This document shows positions 40,744 through 53,446 of a stretch of DNA of 64,000 nt, piece by piece. How positions within the stretch are numbered: the stretch's first letter is position 1; each line of letters begins with the position of its first letter. A program made the position numbers and the translations under genes. The notes below the pieces were generated by a model. The model saw nothing but the letters and a program-made list of their open reading frames with translations. It did no database searches and was not told where the DNA came from. Source of the DNA: Amborella trichopoda (Eukaryota; Streptophyta; Magnoliopsida; Amborellales; Amborellaceae); assembly GCF_000471905.2 (NCBI RefSeq), contig NW_006499364.1:7177297-7241296 (forward strand), read 5' to 3'.

Positions 40744-41046
40744 TAGTAATGCCTCACTTCAAAGCAAGTTTGGCAACATAAATTCTAAAATCAATTTTTA
40801 ACATTGACTATAAATTTTGAAACCAAAAAAATCGTATAGATTGTGTGGATCTTTGAATACTTACTTTTAGGGTGAAATGGATGGTCGAGACAATTTGTTA
40901 AACTATATACTATTTTTAAAACTTGAAATTCTAAATTTTTTTCACAACTATAATGTTAAAGCCAAAATTATTGATGCAAAGGTTTTCCAATGCTTGAATT
41001 GCAATTTTCGATGAGTTACGAGGTGAGGCTTTACTTATTTTGATAG
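40744..41046. repeat. MITE family 3, copy 1
   Basis: Inverted ends: TAATGCCTCACTTC on the left and, reverse complemented, AAGTAAAGCCTCACCTC on the right. The interior (TTGAATACTTACTTTTAGGG, TTTTCACAACTATA) is found inverted at 61090-61419. Confidence 0.72.
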
Positions 41047-41233
41047 AGCCCCAACCCTATCAAACCGTTCTCCTTTTCTAAGACTCCAATGGGTATGGTC
41101 CCTCCCTTTTGAAAGATAGAAATCTTTTACCGGGGAATAATGATTATATATATATATAATAGAGCTCCATCCCTATCAAACCATTCGCCTTATGTAAGAC
41201 TCCAATGGGTGTGGTCCCTCCCTTTTGAAAGAA
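41041..41233. repeat. Direct repeat, two copies of about 75 bp
   Basis: Two copies (41041-41117 and 41160-41233) share CCCTATCAAACCRTTC and GACTCCAATGGGTRTGGTCC, separated by a (TA)n run at 41146-41160. The second copy stops just before the assembly gap. Confidence 0.85.
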
Positions 41234-41243
41234 ATACCAATGT

Positions 41244-41965
41244 NNNNNNNNNNNNNNNNNNNNNNNNNNNNNNNNNNNNNNNNNNNNNNNNNNNNNNNNN
41301 NNNNNNNNNNNNNNNNNNNNNNNNNNNNNNNNNNNNNNNNNNNNNNNNNNNNNNNNNNNNNNNNNNNNNNNNNNNNNNNNNNNNNNNNNNNNNNNNNNNN
41401 NNNNNNNNNNNNNNNNNNNNNNNNNNNNNNNNNNNNNNNNNNNNNNNNNNNNNNNNNNNNNNNNNNNNNNNNNNNNNNNNNNNNNNNNNNNNNNNNNNNN
41501 NNNNNNNNNNNNNNNNNNNNNNNNNNNNNNNNNNNNNNNNNNNNNNNNNNNNNNNNNNNNNNNNNNNNNNNNNNNNNNNNNNNNNNNNNNNNNNNNNNNN
41601 NNNNNNNNNNNNNNNNNNNNNNNNNNNNNNNNNNNNNNNNNNNNNNNNNNNNNNNNNNNNNNNNNNNNNNNNNNNNNNNNNNNNNNNNNNNNNNNNNNNN
41701 NNNNNNNNNNNNNNNNNNNNNNNNNNNNNNNNNNNNNNNNNNNNNNNNNNNNNNNNNNNNNNNNNNNNNNNNNNNNNNNNNNNNNNNNNNNNNNNNNNNN
41801 NNNNNNNNNNNNNNNNNNNNNNNNNNNNNNNNNNNNNNNNNNNNNNNNNNNNNNNNNNNNNNNNNNNNNNNNNNNNNNNNNNNNNNNNNNNNNNNNNNNN
41901 NNNNNNNNNNNNNNNNNNNNNNNNNNNNNNNNNNNNNNNNNNNNNNNNNNNNNNNNNNNNNNNNN
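41244..41965. other. Assembly gap (722 N)
   Basis: A run of N with no sequence. Long frames of X residues through this gap are meaningless. Sequence on its right is the end of a copia-like LTR, so the gap probably hides repeat. Confidence 1.
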
Positions 41966-43810
41966 CCTTTTGTTTTGGCAAAAGATCACTTACAGGTGAT
42001 TTTATTACAATAAGATATGCTTTAAAATAAAATCAACATAACAATAAAACCAAAATCTTAAAATTTGATGCCATTGAAATAACTATGCACTATGCTTGAG
42101 AATATAAAGATAAGATTGCAAGAAATAAGAATGAGGAGTGATGGAGATTACCTCAACCGGACTTATTACGCCTCCACACCGAGTCACCACCATCCGATGG
42201 CAGGGGATCGACGATCTAACTTCAATCTCAATCGAGAAGGCGGGATCAACGATCTAACTTCAATTCTCAACCAGGAAAACGGGTTTAGGCCAAACCATTT
42301 TATAGAACCTTCTTAGAACTCATCAACCTTAGATCCTAAACCTAAGACTTTTTTTTTTTTGGCATACTACATACCACTCAACCTTTAGGATTAATGAGAT
42401 GAGAGAGAGTGGGTAAACCCTAGGGTTGGGTTGTGCCCCGTGTATGGATAAGAGAGAGGACTAAGAGAGAGGGGCTACAGAGAAAAGGGCTAAAGAGGGA
42501 GGAGAGAGAAGTGGGGCGTGCACCTTAGAGAGAGAGAGAGAAGAGAGAGATGTGTAGGTTTCTTACGGTTTCTCATAGTTTGTCTCTTAAGTGAGATTGG
42601 ACATGGACCAATGATCAATAGTGATTTGTGGGGTGAGAGATCTGAGTCATCCATTCCATAGATGAGCCATTAACATTATGGCATGTACATGAACCCTTAT
42701 TCCCCTTTCTTAAACCATTTTTCCATCAATTAAAAATAGGTCAAATTAATTTTAATCAAATATTGTGCATTTCATACAATAGCACAAGCCTACTCATATT
42801 TTCTATAAACTATTTCAAAACATATCAAGTCAAATTTTAGTCAAATATTTTCCAACCTCAAGATTTCATTTGACTACATACCATATCTAGTCAAAATAGA
42901 AAGAGAATAAGAGAGAATAAAGGGTGGGGCGTGCCACCCAAAGAAGGCACTCATGGTCCCCACCTTTTAGAAGATGGTGAGCCCATGTGCACAATGGGCC
43001 CCCATGAAATTTATAAAATTAATAAAAAGAATTCTAGAATATTTATTTGAATATTTAAACTATTGTAAATCAATATCTTTAATTTTATAAATCCAGAATT
43101 TATAAATAAAATTTTCAGAGGTTTATAAAAATTCAAAATTTAAAATAATGTTTATCATAAAACATACATTACTAAATTAATTTGATGGGAAATGGATCCA
43201 TACAGCTTAAGAATTAAATCAACAAGCATGTGGCACTCCACCTTCAACTGTGGACTACATACCACAATTGCTTTATCGACCCGACCCAATATTTCCCATG
43301 ACTCACAGTCAAAGCAGAGGTTCAGTAGCAGGTCACTAAAGTCTGGTTGATGAGTCAAGGGGTCGCAATCCCAGTCTATAGATTTCAGGTCCTCCCCTAG
43401 AGACCAGTCAATGTCACCTAGACCTGATGCGACCACAGCTCTATAGCTCATAGGGTGCATACGCTTCATAGGTCGTGTGATGGTACATGGATGAGGCTTT
43501 AGCCCCTCGTCTCTGTAGGCCACCATCACACACAAGGGTTACACAGTTCCGGCTCACTCATCCATACATACTCCAACATTATCAAGGGATGACTCATTAG
43601 AACCCTCATTGATTTAAATTCTATGCCTAGGTAACATGGGTTTTTCCCAACCGGATGGTCTAAACTGTCAAGCACAAATCAGTATCTGCAAACGCTGTTT
43701 GCATAGTATGGTTCATGAGGGATCACACTCCCACTGAGTTTATGTTTCACTATGTCAAATGTTTTATTACAATCACTCATAAGACCTTTAAAGGCCACAT
43801 AAACCTAACA
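41966..43810 (-). mobile_element. Copia-like LTR family, copy A (minus)
   Basis: Reads on the minus strand from TGTTAGGTTTATGTGGCC at 43810 down to the assembly gap, with the same landmarks as copies B and C: CTCAGTGGGAGTGTG, a CACAGTTGAAGGTGGAGT-type block, ..GGTGGCACGCCCCA.., and an end with TTTTGCCAAAACAAAAGG. The 3' end is hidden by the gap. The interior is not visible. Old and diverged. Confidence 0.82.
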
Positions 43811-43846
43811 CCTTTTTCTTCGAAATATGAAAAAACTTCGAAAAAT

Positions 43847-44009
43847 ATATACTTCTGGGACAGAGGATCAAGTGGATAAAGGTTCATTATGAGTGTTCAA
43901 AATCCAGATAGGTGGAGTGGATCAAAAGGTATATACTTTTGGGATAGAGGATCAAGTAGGTAAAGGTTCATTATGAGTGTTTCAAAATCCAAATCCGTGG
44001 AGTGGATCA
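43847..44009. repeat. Tandem duplication of about 82 bp
   Basis: Two adjacent copies (43847-43928 and 43929-44009) share GAGGATCAAGTRGRTAAAGG and TTCATTATGAGTGT, ending GGTGGAGTGGATCA or a close variant. Non-coding. Confidence 0.85.
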
Positions 44010-44655
44010 TTCACCTCACATACTTGTACAAGATCACTAGATCGGCAATCCCGAACAGTTTGGATCAATTTGAAGTGGTGATCTATAAAATATTATAAAT
44101 AAATAAAATAAAATAAACATCAAACTAGGAGTTTTGGGATGGGGATTTAGGGATCTAAGAAATTTTTAGATAAGCTTAGAAAAATAAAACAATAAAAAAG
44201 ATGAGATGTTTGGGGGGAACCAAGCTACTATATCGATATCAGTTCAGTTCTGATTGATTCTTCATGCGAATCAACTATTCAAATCTGGAATCCACAGGCT
44301 TTAAAACACTAGTTCATCCTATACATCTTCATAACCTCAACAAACTACATGACCTAAAAACATTTTTAAAACATGAAGACTTATGTAGAGTTTTTTAACC
44401 AGCTTGCCCTCATAGGTCCAAAAATAAACGTTCTTTAAGCTTCTTCTCCCCAGCAAACAATAACAAATTTGAACTTGACCAGTGTTTTAAAACTTGAAAT
44501 TGGATTTTGGGCAAACCATTGTATCGATCATAAATTGGCCGAACCAGTAATAATAACAAATAAAATCAAGAGAATTCGGATGAAGGAAACCATCTATCCA
44601 CTTTATCTAGTTTAGATAGATCAATAAGCTCAATCTAAATTGTTTGGTTTTAAAA
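44010..44655. other. No gene or repeat recognised
   Basis: AT-rich spacer between the small duplication and a MITE. It also contains GATATCAGTTCAG near 44235, but no paired structures or frames. Confidence 0.5.
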
Positions 44656-44868
44656 GGAATAGTCTACAAAGAGACCATTTGTCTTTTGTACATAGAGGTC
44701 ATTTATCATTCCCACTAATTAGATGTCAAATTGGATGACTTGGGATTTTTTTGGAACTTTGTGTCTATTAAGTGACACTCTTATAACTACCCCTTTTGAT
44801 ATTCAAGGGATAAGAATGATTGTGCCCTCCATGAACAAAAATATAAATAATCCCTTTGTAGACAATCC
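44656..44868. mobile_element. MITE family 2-like element, 213 bp
   Basis: Ends: left GGAATAGTCTACAAAGAG, right (reverse complement) GGATTGTCTACAAAGGGA. Flanks GGTTTTAAAA (44646-44655) and GGTTTAAAA (44869-44877) differ only in one T, as a 9-10 bp Mutator-type duplication would after slippage. The next stretch, ATTTGTCTTTTGTACATAGA, is like that of the MITE at 28794. Confidence 0.75.
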
Positions 44869-45361
44869 GGTTTAAAACACTGAAAGAGAGAAAATGACTA
44901 TGAGCAATTGCCTGTTAATCTAGATGGAGGTATGCATTGGCTAGGATAATTATGACAGATAGCGGGGTTGGGAGTTATTTCCTCTTCTTTTCCTTCTCCA
45001 ATACATTATCCCCTTTATACGTATACCATCGTCGTGCATGGTGTAATAAGGACATCCTTCTCCTTTATACCATTTGAAAGAAAATAATAAAAACACCCAT
45101 TTTTTCATTCCCCCTTCTCTTATTTTTAGCTGAAGAGATGTTAGTAAAATTAGAAAGAGCAAGTTTTTCATATGTCCCAAATGAATAAGTGTGCATAAAG
45201 ATATCTAGTAGACAGATCTTGATCAAAGTTTGGGAGTGAGCCATTTACAATTTCATGGCCTAAAGACATTGTTAATGCCACTATTCTCGGTTTATAAACA
45301 ATCATCCAATAAATATTAGATGACCATAGCTCTCCAAGATGCATAAATTTTGTGCACAAAG

Positions 45362-47400
45362 TGTTGGGTTTATGTAGCCTTTAAAGGCCTTATGAGTGTG
45401 TATTGAAAAACATATGTTATAGTGGAACAAAAACTCAGTGGGAGTGTGGTCCCTCGTGGACCATACTAAGCAAATGATGTTTACAGATACTAGATTGTGC
45501 TTGACGATCTAGGCCAGTCGGTTGGAAAACCCAAGGTACCTAGGCATAGATAACAAACAGAGGAGGGTTCTCAGTTATCTCTTGATGAGGTCGGAGCTTA
45601 TGCTTGGGTGACTGAGCCAAGGGACTGTGTGACCCTTGTGTGTGATGGTGGGCCTACAGAGACAAAGGCCAAAACCTCATTCATGATCCATCACACGGCA
45701 TCCATATCGATAGATCATTCAGGAAAGCCAGTAAGTCACCTTAAGAGTGAAGCGTATGCATGTGCGAGAATACCTGTATGCACCATAGAGCTGCAGTTGC
45801 ATCTGGTCGTGGTGACCTTGACTTGTATCTTGGGGAGGACCTGAAATCCACAGACTGGGATTGTGACCCCTTAGCTCATCGACAAGACTTTGGTGACCCC
45901 CTAATGAGCCCCTGCTTAGACTGTGGGTCATGAAAAATACTGGGTTGGTTCGATAAAGCAAGTGTGGTCTGTAGTCCACAGTTGAAGGTGGAGTGCCCCA
46001 TGACTGCAAATTGAATTCCTAAATCATATGGATCAATTTCCCATCATATTAATTTAATTATGTTTATATTGTGATAAAAATTATTTTAGATTTATTATTT
46101 AAATTTTTATGAATCTCTTAATATTTTACTTATATTTTTTTGGACTTTTAAATATACAGTTATTGATTTTACAAAGTTATAAAAATGCAAATATATGTTT
46201 TAAATTGTTTTCTTTATTTTTTTTAAAGTTTATAAAAATACATGGGGGCCCATAGTGCACATAAGCCCACCATGTGGGTATTAAGTGGGACCCCACGTGC
46301 AACACATGGGTGGCACGCCCCACCTTGGATGCCTTCTCTTTGGTTACTTTGTGATCAAGTTATTTAAAATTGGAAAGTGTATCTTGTGACATGTGGTCAA
46401 TTTGTAATACAATATATATTGACCATATCTTATCTATTTGAGATGGTAGAATATTAACTTGACATCTTTTGAGATATTATAGAAAATATGAGATGGATTA
46501 TGCATTTTTATGGAATGCATGATATTTTAATAGATTTAATTTATTAAAATATAGTGGTGGGAAAATGGTTTAAAGAAATGGGGATAATGGTCCATGCACC
46601 TTCCATAATGTTGATGACCCATCTATGGAATGAATGACTCAGATTTCTCACCCCACAAGTCACCTTAAGCAACGGTCCATATTCAATCTCAAGAAAGAGG
46701 CAAACTATGGAAAACCCTAAAGAAACCCTAGACCTAAAAATTTACTATAAATAAGGGTGCTCTCCCCCCATTTCATAACACCTCTCTTTCTCTCCCATAA
46801 ACTCTCTTTCTCTCCTCCCTAGGGGCCACGCCCCTCTCTCTCCTCTGTAACTTTCTCTCTCTAACTCACTCTCTCTCTTAAGTCCCATAAGGGGTACGCC
46901 CAACATTAGGCCTTTTCTCTCTCTCTCTCTCTCTTGACCGAAAGATGCTAAGGGTTGGGAAACAAGGTTTGGCCTAAATTATCTTTGGAGGTTAGGGTTT
47001 TGTAGAAATTTAAAGGTGAATACTCAGTTTGGCTTAAACTTGATTTTTCGATTTGAGATTGAAGCTAAACCGCTGATCCCGCGCCATCTGATGTGGTGAT
47101 TCAGTGTGGGGTGTAATAAGCTTGATTGAGCTGATCTCTGGCATCTTCTCTTTTATTTACTTGCTCTTCTATCTTTGTACTCTCAAGCGTAATGTTTAGT
47201 TATTTAAATGGCATCTTCTCTTCTTCTCTTTTATTTACTTGCTCTTCTATCTTTGTATTCTCAAGCGTAATGTTTAGTTATTTAAATGGCATCAAGTAGG
47301 TGAGTTTTATTTCTTTGTTAAATTATTTTATTTTTGAAAGTTTGTTGATTGTAATAATACCATGTGTAAGTAATCTTTTTGCCAAAACAAAAGGGGTGAT
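45362..47400 (+). mobile_element. Copia-like LTR family, copy B (plus), LTR of the gag fragment
   Basis: Begins TGTTGGGTTTATGTAGCC and has the family landmarks: CTCAGTGGGAGTGTG (45430), CTGTGTGACCCTTGTGTG (45625), GGTGGCACGCCCCACC (46310), a TATAAATA box (46745) and a CT-rich leader. A 70-78 bp segment is doubled at 47141-47288. A (TA)n run lies at 47404-47428. About 2.0 kb, old. Confidence 0.85.
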
Positions 47401-47429
47401 TAATATATATATATATATATATATATATT

Positions 47430-47975
47430 CCCCAGCAAAAGGTTACATATGTGTGCTAGAGGATGAAAACTTGCATGAGATGCTCTATGAGCGTCGTCCT
47501 CATCGTTCAAGTGACGACTCATCACAAACAATCACAGATGAGTATGCCACTCGGAAGAAGAGGAACTTGAGATGCAAGAACATTCTTTTATGCGCGCGAT
47601 GAATGACTCATTTGCTTTTGAGTATGAGTCAATTTCTACTGCAAGTAGAATTTTTGATAAACTTGAAAGATAGTATGATGACCCATCTCTCATAAAGCAA
47701 GCCATGGCCATGAAAAAGTACAATGATTTAAAAATGGCAGAAGAAACAAAGTTTGCAAGTCATGTGCACACTTTTCGTGCACTAGTCAGAGAGTTGGATG
47801 CAACAGGCATGAAACCGACTGAGCCCATGCAAGTGATTCATCTTATGAACTCACTTTTTAACTCATGAGAGACTTTCGTGTCTTCACTCTCGGCAAGAAG
47901 GAAAGCACCAAGACTAGATGAACTTATCACTACAATCAGGGGAGAAGAAGAAGGGATATTTTTTATCTAATTTCA
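47430..47975 (+). pseudogene. Ty1/copia gag fragment
   Basis: Follows copy B. The translation in pieces shows features of copia gag (UBN2/Retrotran_gag type): IKQAMAMKKYNDLKMAEETK, HVHTFRALVRELDATGMK, IHLMNSLF and PRLDELITTIRGEEEG. No protease, integrase or reverse transcriptase follows. It is a broken remnant of a fossil copia element. Confidence 0.82.
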
Positions 47976-49430
47976 AAATACCCAAAAAAAAACACATGGT
48001 ATTGAGTTTAAATAGTTTCAATAAGGTTAAATGTGGAATAGTTAATCTCTTATGGGTATTTTGACAAATTTCCCTAAAATTTGCTATGTTAATTTGTTCT
48101 ATTGTAAAATTTAAATAAATTTATCATTTAGATTGAAATCTCTTATGTGGTGCGATATAAAGAACGAGCTCTTGCAACCCCATCATGGTGCAGCTTTGTC
48201 AAGGAAAAGGCAGCACCGTTGGAGAAAAGCCATCCAGTAAAATATGGGGTGGATTGCTCCGGATTGTTTGTAACAACAAGAACAAGGGTTATGGACTCTT
48301 CGAGGTTCGGAAGGGGATCAAAAGTTGTCAGTAAGCATTCATGGATCAAGTTCCATGCTAGAGGGGGATCGAGTCAGGTTCTAGCATGATAAGTGGCTTG
48401 GCATGCAATCTTCAAGTGAAGAATAGCCCAAATTGTTCGACCTGTAGGGGAGCTAGACACCAAAGTTATAGATGTTGTGGAATGCAACTCTTGAATGTGA
48501 AGTGGTTTAAAAAACGGATCAGTGCCCCGGATCGAGCATCCTAAAAACCCATCCAGAACGATGAATTGACGGTTTGGATCAGAACTTTGCCGAATTGGTC
48601 GGATTCAACAATAAAAAAAATAAAAAACAAATAGTAAAAATCATTACAAATGTTTTTTTTAGGAATCCAATAGGAAATAGGGTACTACATTATTAACTTT
48701 AATTTGTTTTCATCAATATGCGAATATTGAGATGTTCTTTCCCTGTATGAACTTATGTTAACCATTAAATTTACATCACACAAAAGAAAAATCATAGAAT
48801 TATTATAGATGAATAATATAATCATACATAGACTACAATAAATAATAGATTAAATTAATGAAAAATGACCACCAAAATCTTGAATTGACAGAAAACCCTA
48901 ATCCACTAAAAAAAAAAACCAAATTATTACAACCTAACTAACTATAATATTATATACTGAAATTGAATGTTGGTTTACATTTTATAATTATTTTATTATA
49001 CAAATAATAACAAATCCAAAATATCTTATAATAAAATATATTATTGACAACTGTAAGAAATAATAGTACATTACATAATTTATAATACAAATAAATTAAT
49101 AAATAAAATACAAGATTTAGTTATCAATGTAGAAATTATTACAATGCATACCAATTTTTGAAATAACACTTTAATTTTTCAAAAATCTAAGTTTTTAGGT
49201 TTCTAGAATAAACTTAGTGGAAGAGATTGTTAGTAGAGAGAGAGATTTCAAATGGCCTCATTGTATGAATCCTATCTTTAAATTAATATTCCTAAATTTA
49301 TGTAAAAGACCACCATGTTGTAAAAATAAAAAATATAACTAGACCATTTATTCCTACGTAAAAAAAAAAAAATCTAATAATAGGCATTGATATAAGAGAG
49401 AGAGAGAAAAAAAAGTTAACATGCTTCAAG
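47976..49430. other. AT-rich spacer, nothing recognised
   Basis: No credible gene. Two overlapping opposite-strand frames at 48143-48389 show no family I know. 48600-49400 is very AT-rich. Confidence 0.5.
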
Positions 49431-49431
49431 C

Positions 49432-49760
49432 CTATATTGTATTACCTTTACATATCTAATTTTAAACTTATGATAATCGTAGCTCAAATGCATGCTTGAA
49501 AGCATGATACTTGATACTTGTTGTATGTATTACCTTTTATTATTATTTTGTACAAGAAAAATAAGAAGATGGTGTTGCCCAAGTACGGTGTTGCCTATAT
49601 TGTATTACCTTTACATATCTAATTTTAAGCTTACGATAATTGGAGCTCAAATATGTGCTTGAAAAGCATGATATTTGATACTTGTTGTATGTATTACCTT
49701 TTATTATTATTTTTTACAAGAAAAATAAGAAGAAGATGGTGCTGCTCAGGTACGGTGTTG
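49432..49760. repeat. Tandem duplication of about 160 bp
   Basis: Two copies (about 49432-49590 and 49591-49760) share TATTGTATTACCTTTACATA and CTTGTTGTATGTATTACCTT. A third short part (GAAAAATAAGAAGAT, 49796) follows. Confidence 0.85.
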
Positions 49761-50059
49761 CCCAGGTTCGAACTAGGTTATTATTTTTTATAAGAAAAAT
49801 AAGAAGATAATACTGCCTAGGTTCAAACTAGGGACCTTTAGTGTGTAAGACAGATGTATTACTTTTTCAAGCCCATACTATATTACTTTTTATTCACAAT
49901 AAGTAATATACTCAAATCCCACATTGAAAAAATAAATGAAGTTTGAGGTGAATAAAAGCCTCCTCAGTAACATGTTTCATCGCGTGCTTGAAAAGAATGA
50001 TGAAGCATGAGGCTATCAACCCATGGTTGATAGGGACATATGGCCCTAGGGGTTCTCAT

Positions 50060-50660
50060 GCAGACATGGCTGGATCCGGAACAGCCTAGCTGATATCGAA
50101 TCGGGGTTGATAGGGACATGTGGCACTAGGGGTAATACCGATTTCCCGTTCAGATACGACATGATCCTATTTTATGGTTGAATCCGAAACGGCCTAGCCG
50201 ATATCAGATCGGCATTGTTTTTAACACTGAGCAAAACTGCTAAATCATATCAAAATTGGTCAAAAAATGTCGTTTGATGATGTCATAATACCGCTTTCTT
50301 GTGCAGACACAACCAAATCCCGTTTTATGGTTGGATCTGAAACGGCCCAGCTGATTCTGGATCGGATCCTGTTTTAGGGTTGGATCCAGAATGGCCCAAT
50401 TGATTCTGGATCGGATTAGCATTTTTTTAAAATTTTTTTAGCAATACTACTAAATCATATCAAAATTGGTAAAAAAATGCCATTTGATGACATCATAATA
50501 CCAATTTCTTGTGCAAACACAACTGGATCTTGTTTTATGGTCGGATCTGAAACGGCCCAGCCGATTCTAGACCAGATCCTGTTTTATAGCTGGATCCAGA
50601 ATGGCCCAACCAATTCTGGATCAGATTAGCATTTTTTTGAACAATGACCAATACTGCTAA
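50060..50660. repeat. About 205-215 bp tandem array, 2.5-3 copies
   Basis: Units share AAATCATATCAAAATTGGT (50240, 50453), GAAACGGCCCAGC and GGATCCAGAATGGCCCAA. A half unit precedes (50060-50225) and a partial one follows (50646). Each unit itself holds two related halves of the GGATC..GGCCCA type. Confidence 0.82.
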
Positions 50661-50804
50661 ATCATCATACTTACATATAAATTGGTGTTTGGTCATTATA
50701 TTTTATCGAAAAAAAGTATTTTAATATTTTTTTTAAGTGCGCCCTAATGATAAAATGATAAGTATCAAATTTCATATTCATACAATTTGTATTAAAAAAA
50801 TATA

Positions 50805-52705
50805 GGGAAATTATCGCTAGTATACCTAAATTTTAATTAAATTGCAAAAAAAAATCCCAACGTCTCAAAACCTCACCCACACCCTTTTTCCTAATTTTCA
50901 GCTTCTTTTGGATGAAAATACCATTTACAGTAGTCTTTCTACTATAATACATTTTGATATTTACAGTAATTTAAATACCGTTACAAATTGAGATAGTATT
51001 ATAGTATATAAATTACCATAATAGTATGAAATTATATTACGATACTCCAAGTACCATAATAACTAATCTTCTTTTTACGATATTCTTAATAACATAATTA
51101 TTTGAATTATTACGGTAATTAAATTACCGTAATACGTAATGAAGTCCTTACGACATTCTAGGTTGAAAAACTTCAAACCAAAACTAATATCAGGGTTACC
51201 CTTATCCTCCGTAAGAACTTATTCTAGGTTGAAAAGCTTCAAACCAAATCTAAAATCAGGGTTACCCTTCTTTTCTATATGAACTTATTCTAAGTTGAAA
51301 AGCTTCAAAACTGAATCTAATATCAGAGTTACCCCTCTCTTTCATATGAACTTCTTGGCTGCATATCTAGAGCCATAAAATTCCAAAATCAAGGTTTCCC
51401 ACCAATATTGGATCAACAAGAATGTTCAGTCCCTCACATTTGGATCAAAGGTTACCCACCAATATGGGATCAACATGAATTCTGGTGATACTGTGGATGT
51501 GTACCCTCTCTCATCTTACTCATTTGGATCAAAGGAACCCCAGCCTGAAAAAAGATGCTTATATCTCAGATAGAATTGAAAGAATGAAATCCAAGTGATT
51601 CACCAATTTCTCAATTGGGTTTCTCTTTTGAATCTTTTTCTTTTTCTTTTTTTCCTGTCTATTTCTTGTTCAAGCGCAACTGATTATTTGATATTGATTC
51701 ACCATCTACTCCATGGGGTTTCTCTAAAAAATTGTTTTTTTTTCTTTTTGTCAGTTCTATTTCTTGTTGAGTAGATTACTCAATATAGATTGATTCATCG
51801 CTATCGATTGATTCACCATGTCCTCTCTCTCTCTCTCTCTCTCTATGTTGAATTGGGCTTTTGTAGCTCTCGTTTGAGTAAGATCAAAAGATCTAAGAAA
51901 TGCTTGAGGATTCAGGGGACATGGTTGTTTGCATTAGTTTTAAATGGTTCTAAAACTCGTCTTTTGGTACTTCAAACCACTTAAACAGAGTTTTGATTGT
52001 CTTGGCTAAATCTGTGAAGATTCATAGATTATCATGTGTCTGATCAACACAAAACATAGCTTGGAACTTAGGGATCAATCTTTTTGTTTATGAGAGAGCT
52101 ATGGCAAGGTTGAACGGTTTAATCTCGAATTTAACGCACAAATTTCACTGGAAACACTTAAATAAGACCAAAACTCGCCTAGGGCCTTTTCGCACAGTTG
52201 CGATAGATGCGAAGGTCATTGTGGTCATGGCATCCTAAGCCACCTACTATATACTCCCCTTGGGGCTTTTCGCACACTTGGAATTCCATGGCTCTAGTGA
52301 TGCAGGCAAGAAGTTTGGAATTCCATGGCTCTAGTGAAGCAGCCAAGAAGTTTACATGAGGAGAGGGGTAACCATGATATTAGCTTCGGTTTAAAGCTTT
52401 TCAACGAATACACTAAGGACTTTACCACCCATTAATAATTCAAACAATTGTGGTATTAAGATTTAAGAATATTGTAAACAAAGATTAATTATTACGGTAC
52501 TCGAAGTACCATAATATAATTTGTAACGGTATTTAAATTATTGTAAAGATCAAAATGTATTATGGTAGAAAGACTATCGTAAAAGGTATTTTCATCCAAA
52601 AAAAAGCCAAAAATTGGAAAAAAAGATGTGGGCAAAGTTTTGAGAAGTTGGGTTTTTTTTTTTTGCGATTTTATTAAAATTTACGTACATTAGCCATAAC
52701 TTCCC
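50805..52705 (+). mobile_element. Pack-MULE, 1.9 kb, with long inverted repeats and a captured exon
   Basis: The outer about 450 bp on each side are inverted copies: left starts GGGAAATTATCGCTAGTATAC, right (reverse complement) starts GGGAAGTTATGGCTAATGTAC; both continue with AAATTTTAAT, CCCAAC..CTCAAAAC, TTTGGATGAAAATACC and ATACATTTTGAT. GGGAA ends match the other MULEs in this window. No transposase. The interior carries a CFIm25 exon (51475-51594). The inner repeat edges also hold a CATGGAATTCCAA duplication (52285, 52323). A clean target duplication is not visible because both flanks are A/T runs. Confidence 0.85.
51475..51594 (+). pseudogene. Captured first exon of a CFIm25 (CFIS/NUDT21-type) gene
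   Basis: CFIm25 binds UGUA in pre-mRNA for cleavage and polyadenylation. From the ATG at 51475: MNSGDTVDVYPLSSYSFGSK EPQPEK, then after one extra A in an A run (51548-51553) the next frame reads DAYISDRIERMKS. Plant CFIm25 has V-N-x-Y-P-L-S-S-Y-x-F-G-T-K-E-P-x-x-E-K-D, then a V/I-(A/S)-D-R-x-x-R-(M/L)-K-x-N-Y stretch, an evident match. The copy ends CCAA|GTGATT, a proper splice donor just where the codon for Asn before Tyr would be split, so exon plus intron start were taken. The Nudix fold itself is absent. Confidence 0.85.
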
Positions 52706-53446
52706 TTTTTTTAAATCAATTTTTAAGGTGGATTTTAGATCTAATTTTTTTGATATATATAATCTTTACCATGAGATTTATTAATACATAAAAAACAAAA
52801 AATAAAAAAGATAACTTTTTGAAATAAAATTTTGAACCCTTAAACTTTATTCTTTGAGGAAGGAGCACACCTTTACATCCATCTCAAAGATGGACGTTGG
52901 ATACTCATAGACTAACCTTTTCATTCTTTTTGAGAAAATTGTTTCATGGCTATACCGTAATTCAACAATATGCTGTCGTATAACGCATCCATCTTAAAGA
53001 TGGATGCTAATAGGTGGTTCATCTAAAAACAAGGGTAATTAACTATTCAAATGTTTTTTTCATATTCATGATCTCCATGTTAAAGAATATATATTGTCTC
53101 AAAATGAGGATCAAGTTATATTTGAAATATATATTTATTGTCAAGTCCGCTTTTCTACAATATGCGAGCTAGCCGCATAGAAACCGTGTCCTTGTTTTCG
53201 TTGTCTAGTGAGAGAAAGACAATAATATTAAAAGGAGAATAATAGATATTAATATTAGATTATAGAAACGAAAAGTAAGAAACACTTCTTGGTCTCTTGT
53301 GGCAAGTGTTCTCTAATAATTGCCCCTTTATTATAGAATATCTAAGATTCCCGTGATTATTTATTTTGCCTTTTTCTATCCCAATATTGGAGTTTTATCT
53401 TGTTGGGAAATTTTTGTAAATATTTTGTTGGTTTTTAAAATATGAA
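52706..53446. repeat. Dispersed repeat, copy 1 (partner at 63715-64000), and AT-rich spacer
   Basis: 52710-53060 resembles 63715-64000 in the same orientation: TTTTTAAGGTGGATTTTAGA versus TTTTTGAGATAGATTTTCGG, then TATAATCTTTACCATGAGAT versus TATAATCTCTATCATAGAGA, and a shared AAGATGGATGC block. No coding potential. No ends found. Confidence 0.55.

Noticed and set aside
41140-42030. Four long frames through the N run
   Set aside because: They are produced by the assembly gap and contain only X residues.
44656-45360. Small minus-strand frames at 44950-45359
   Set aside because: Short, overlapping, no homology or start context; spacer before LTR copy B.
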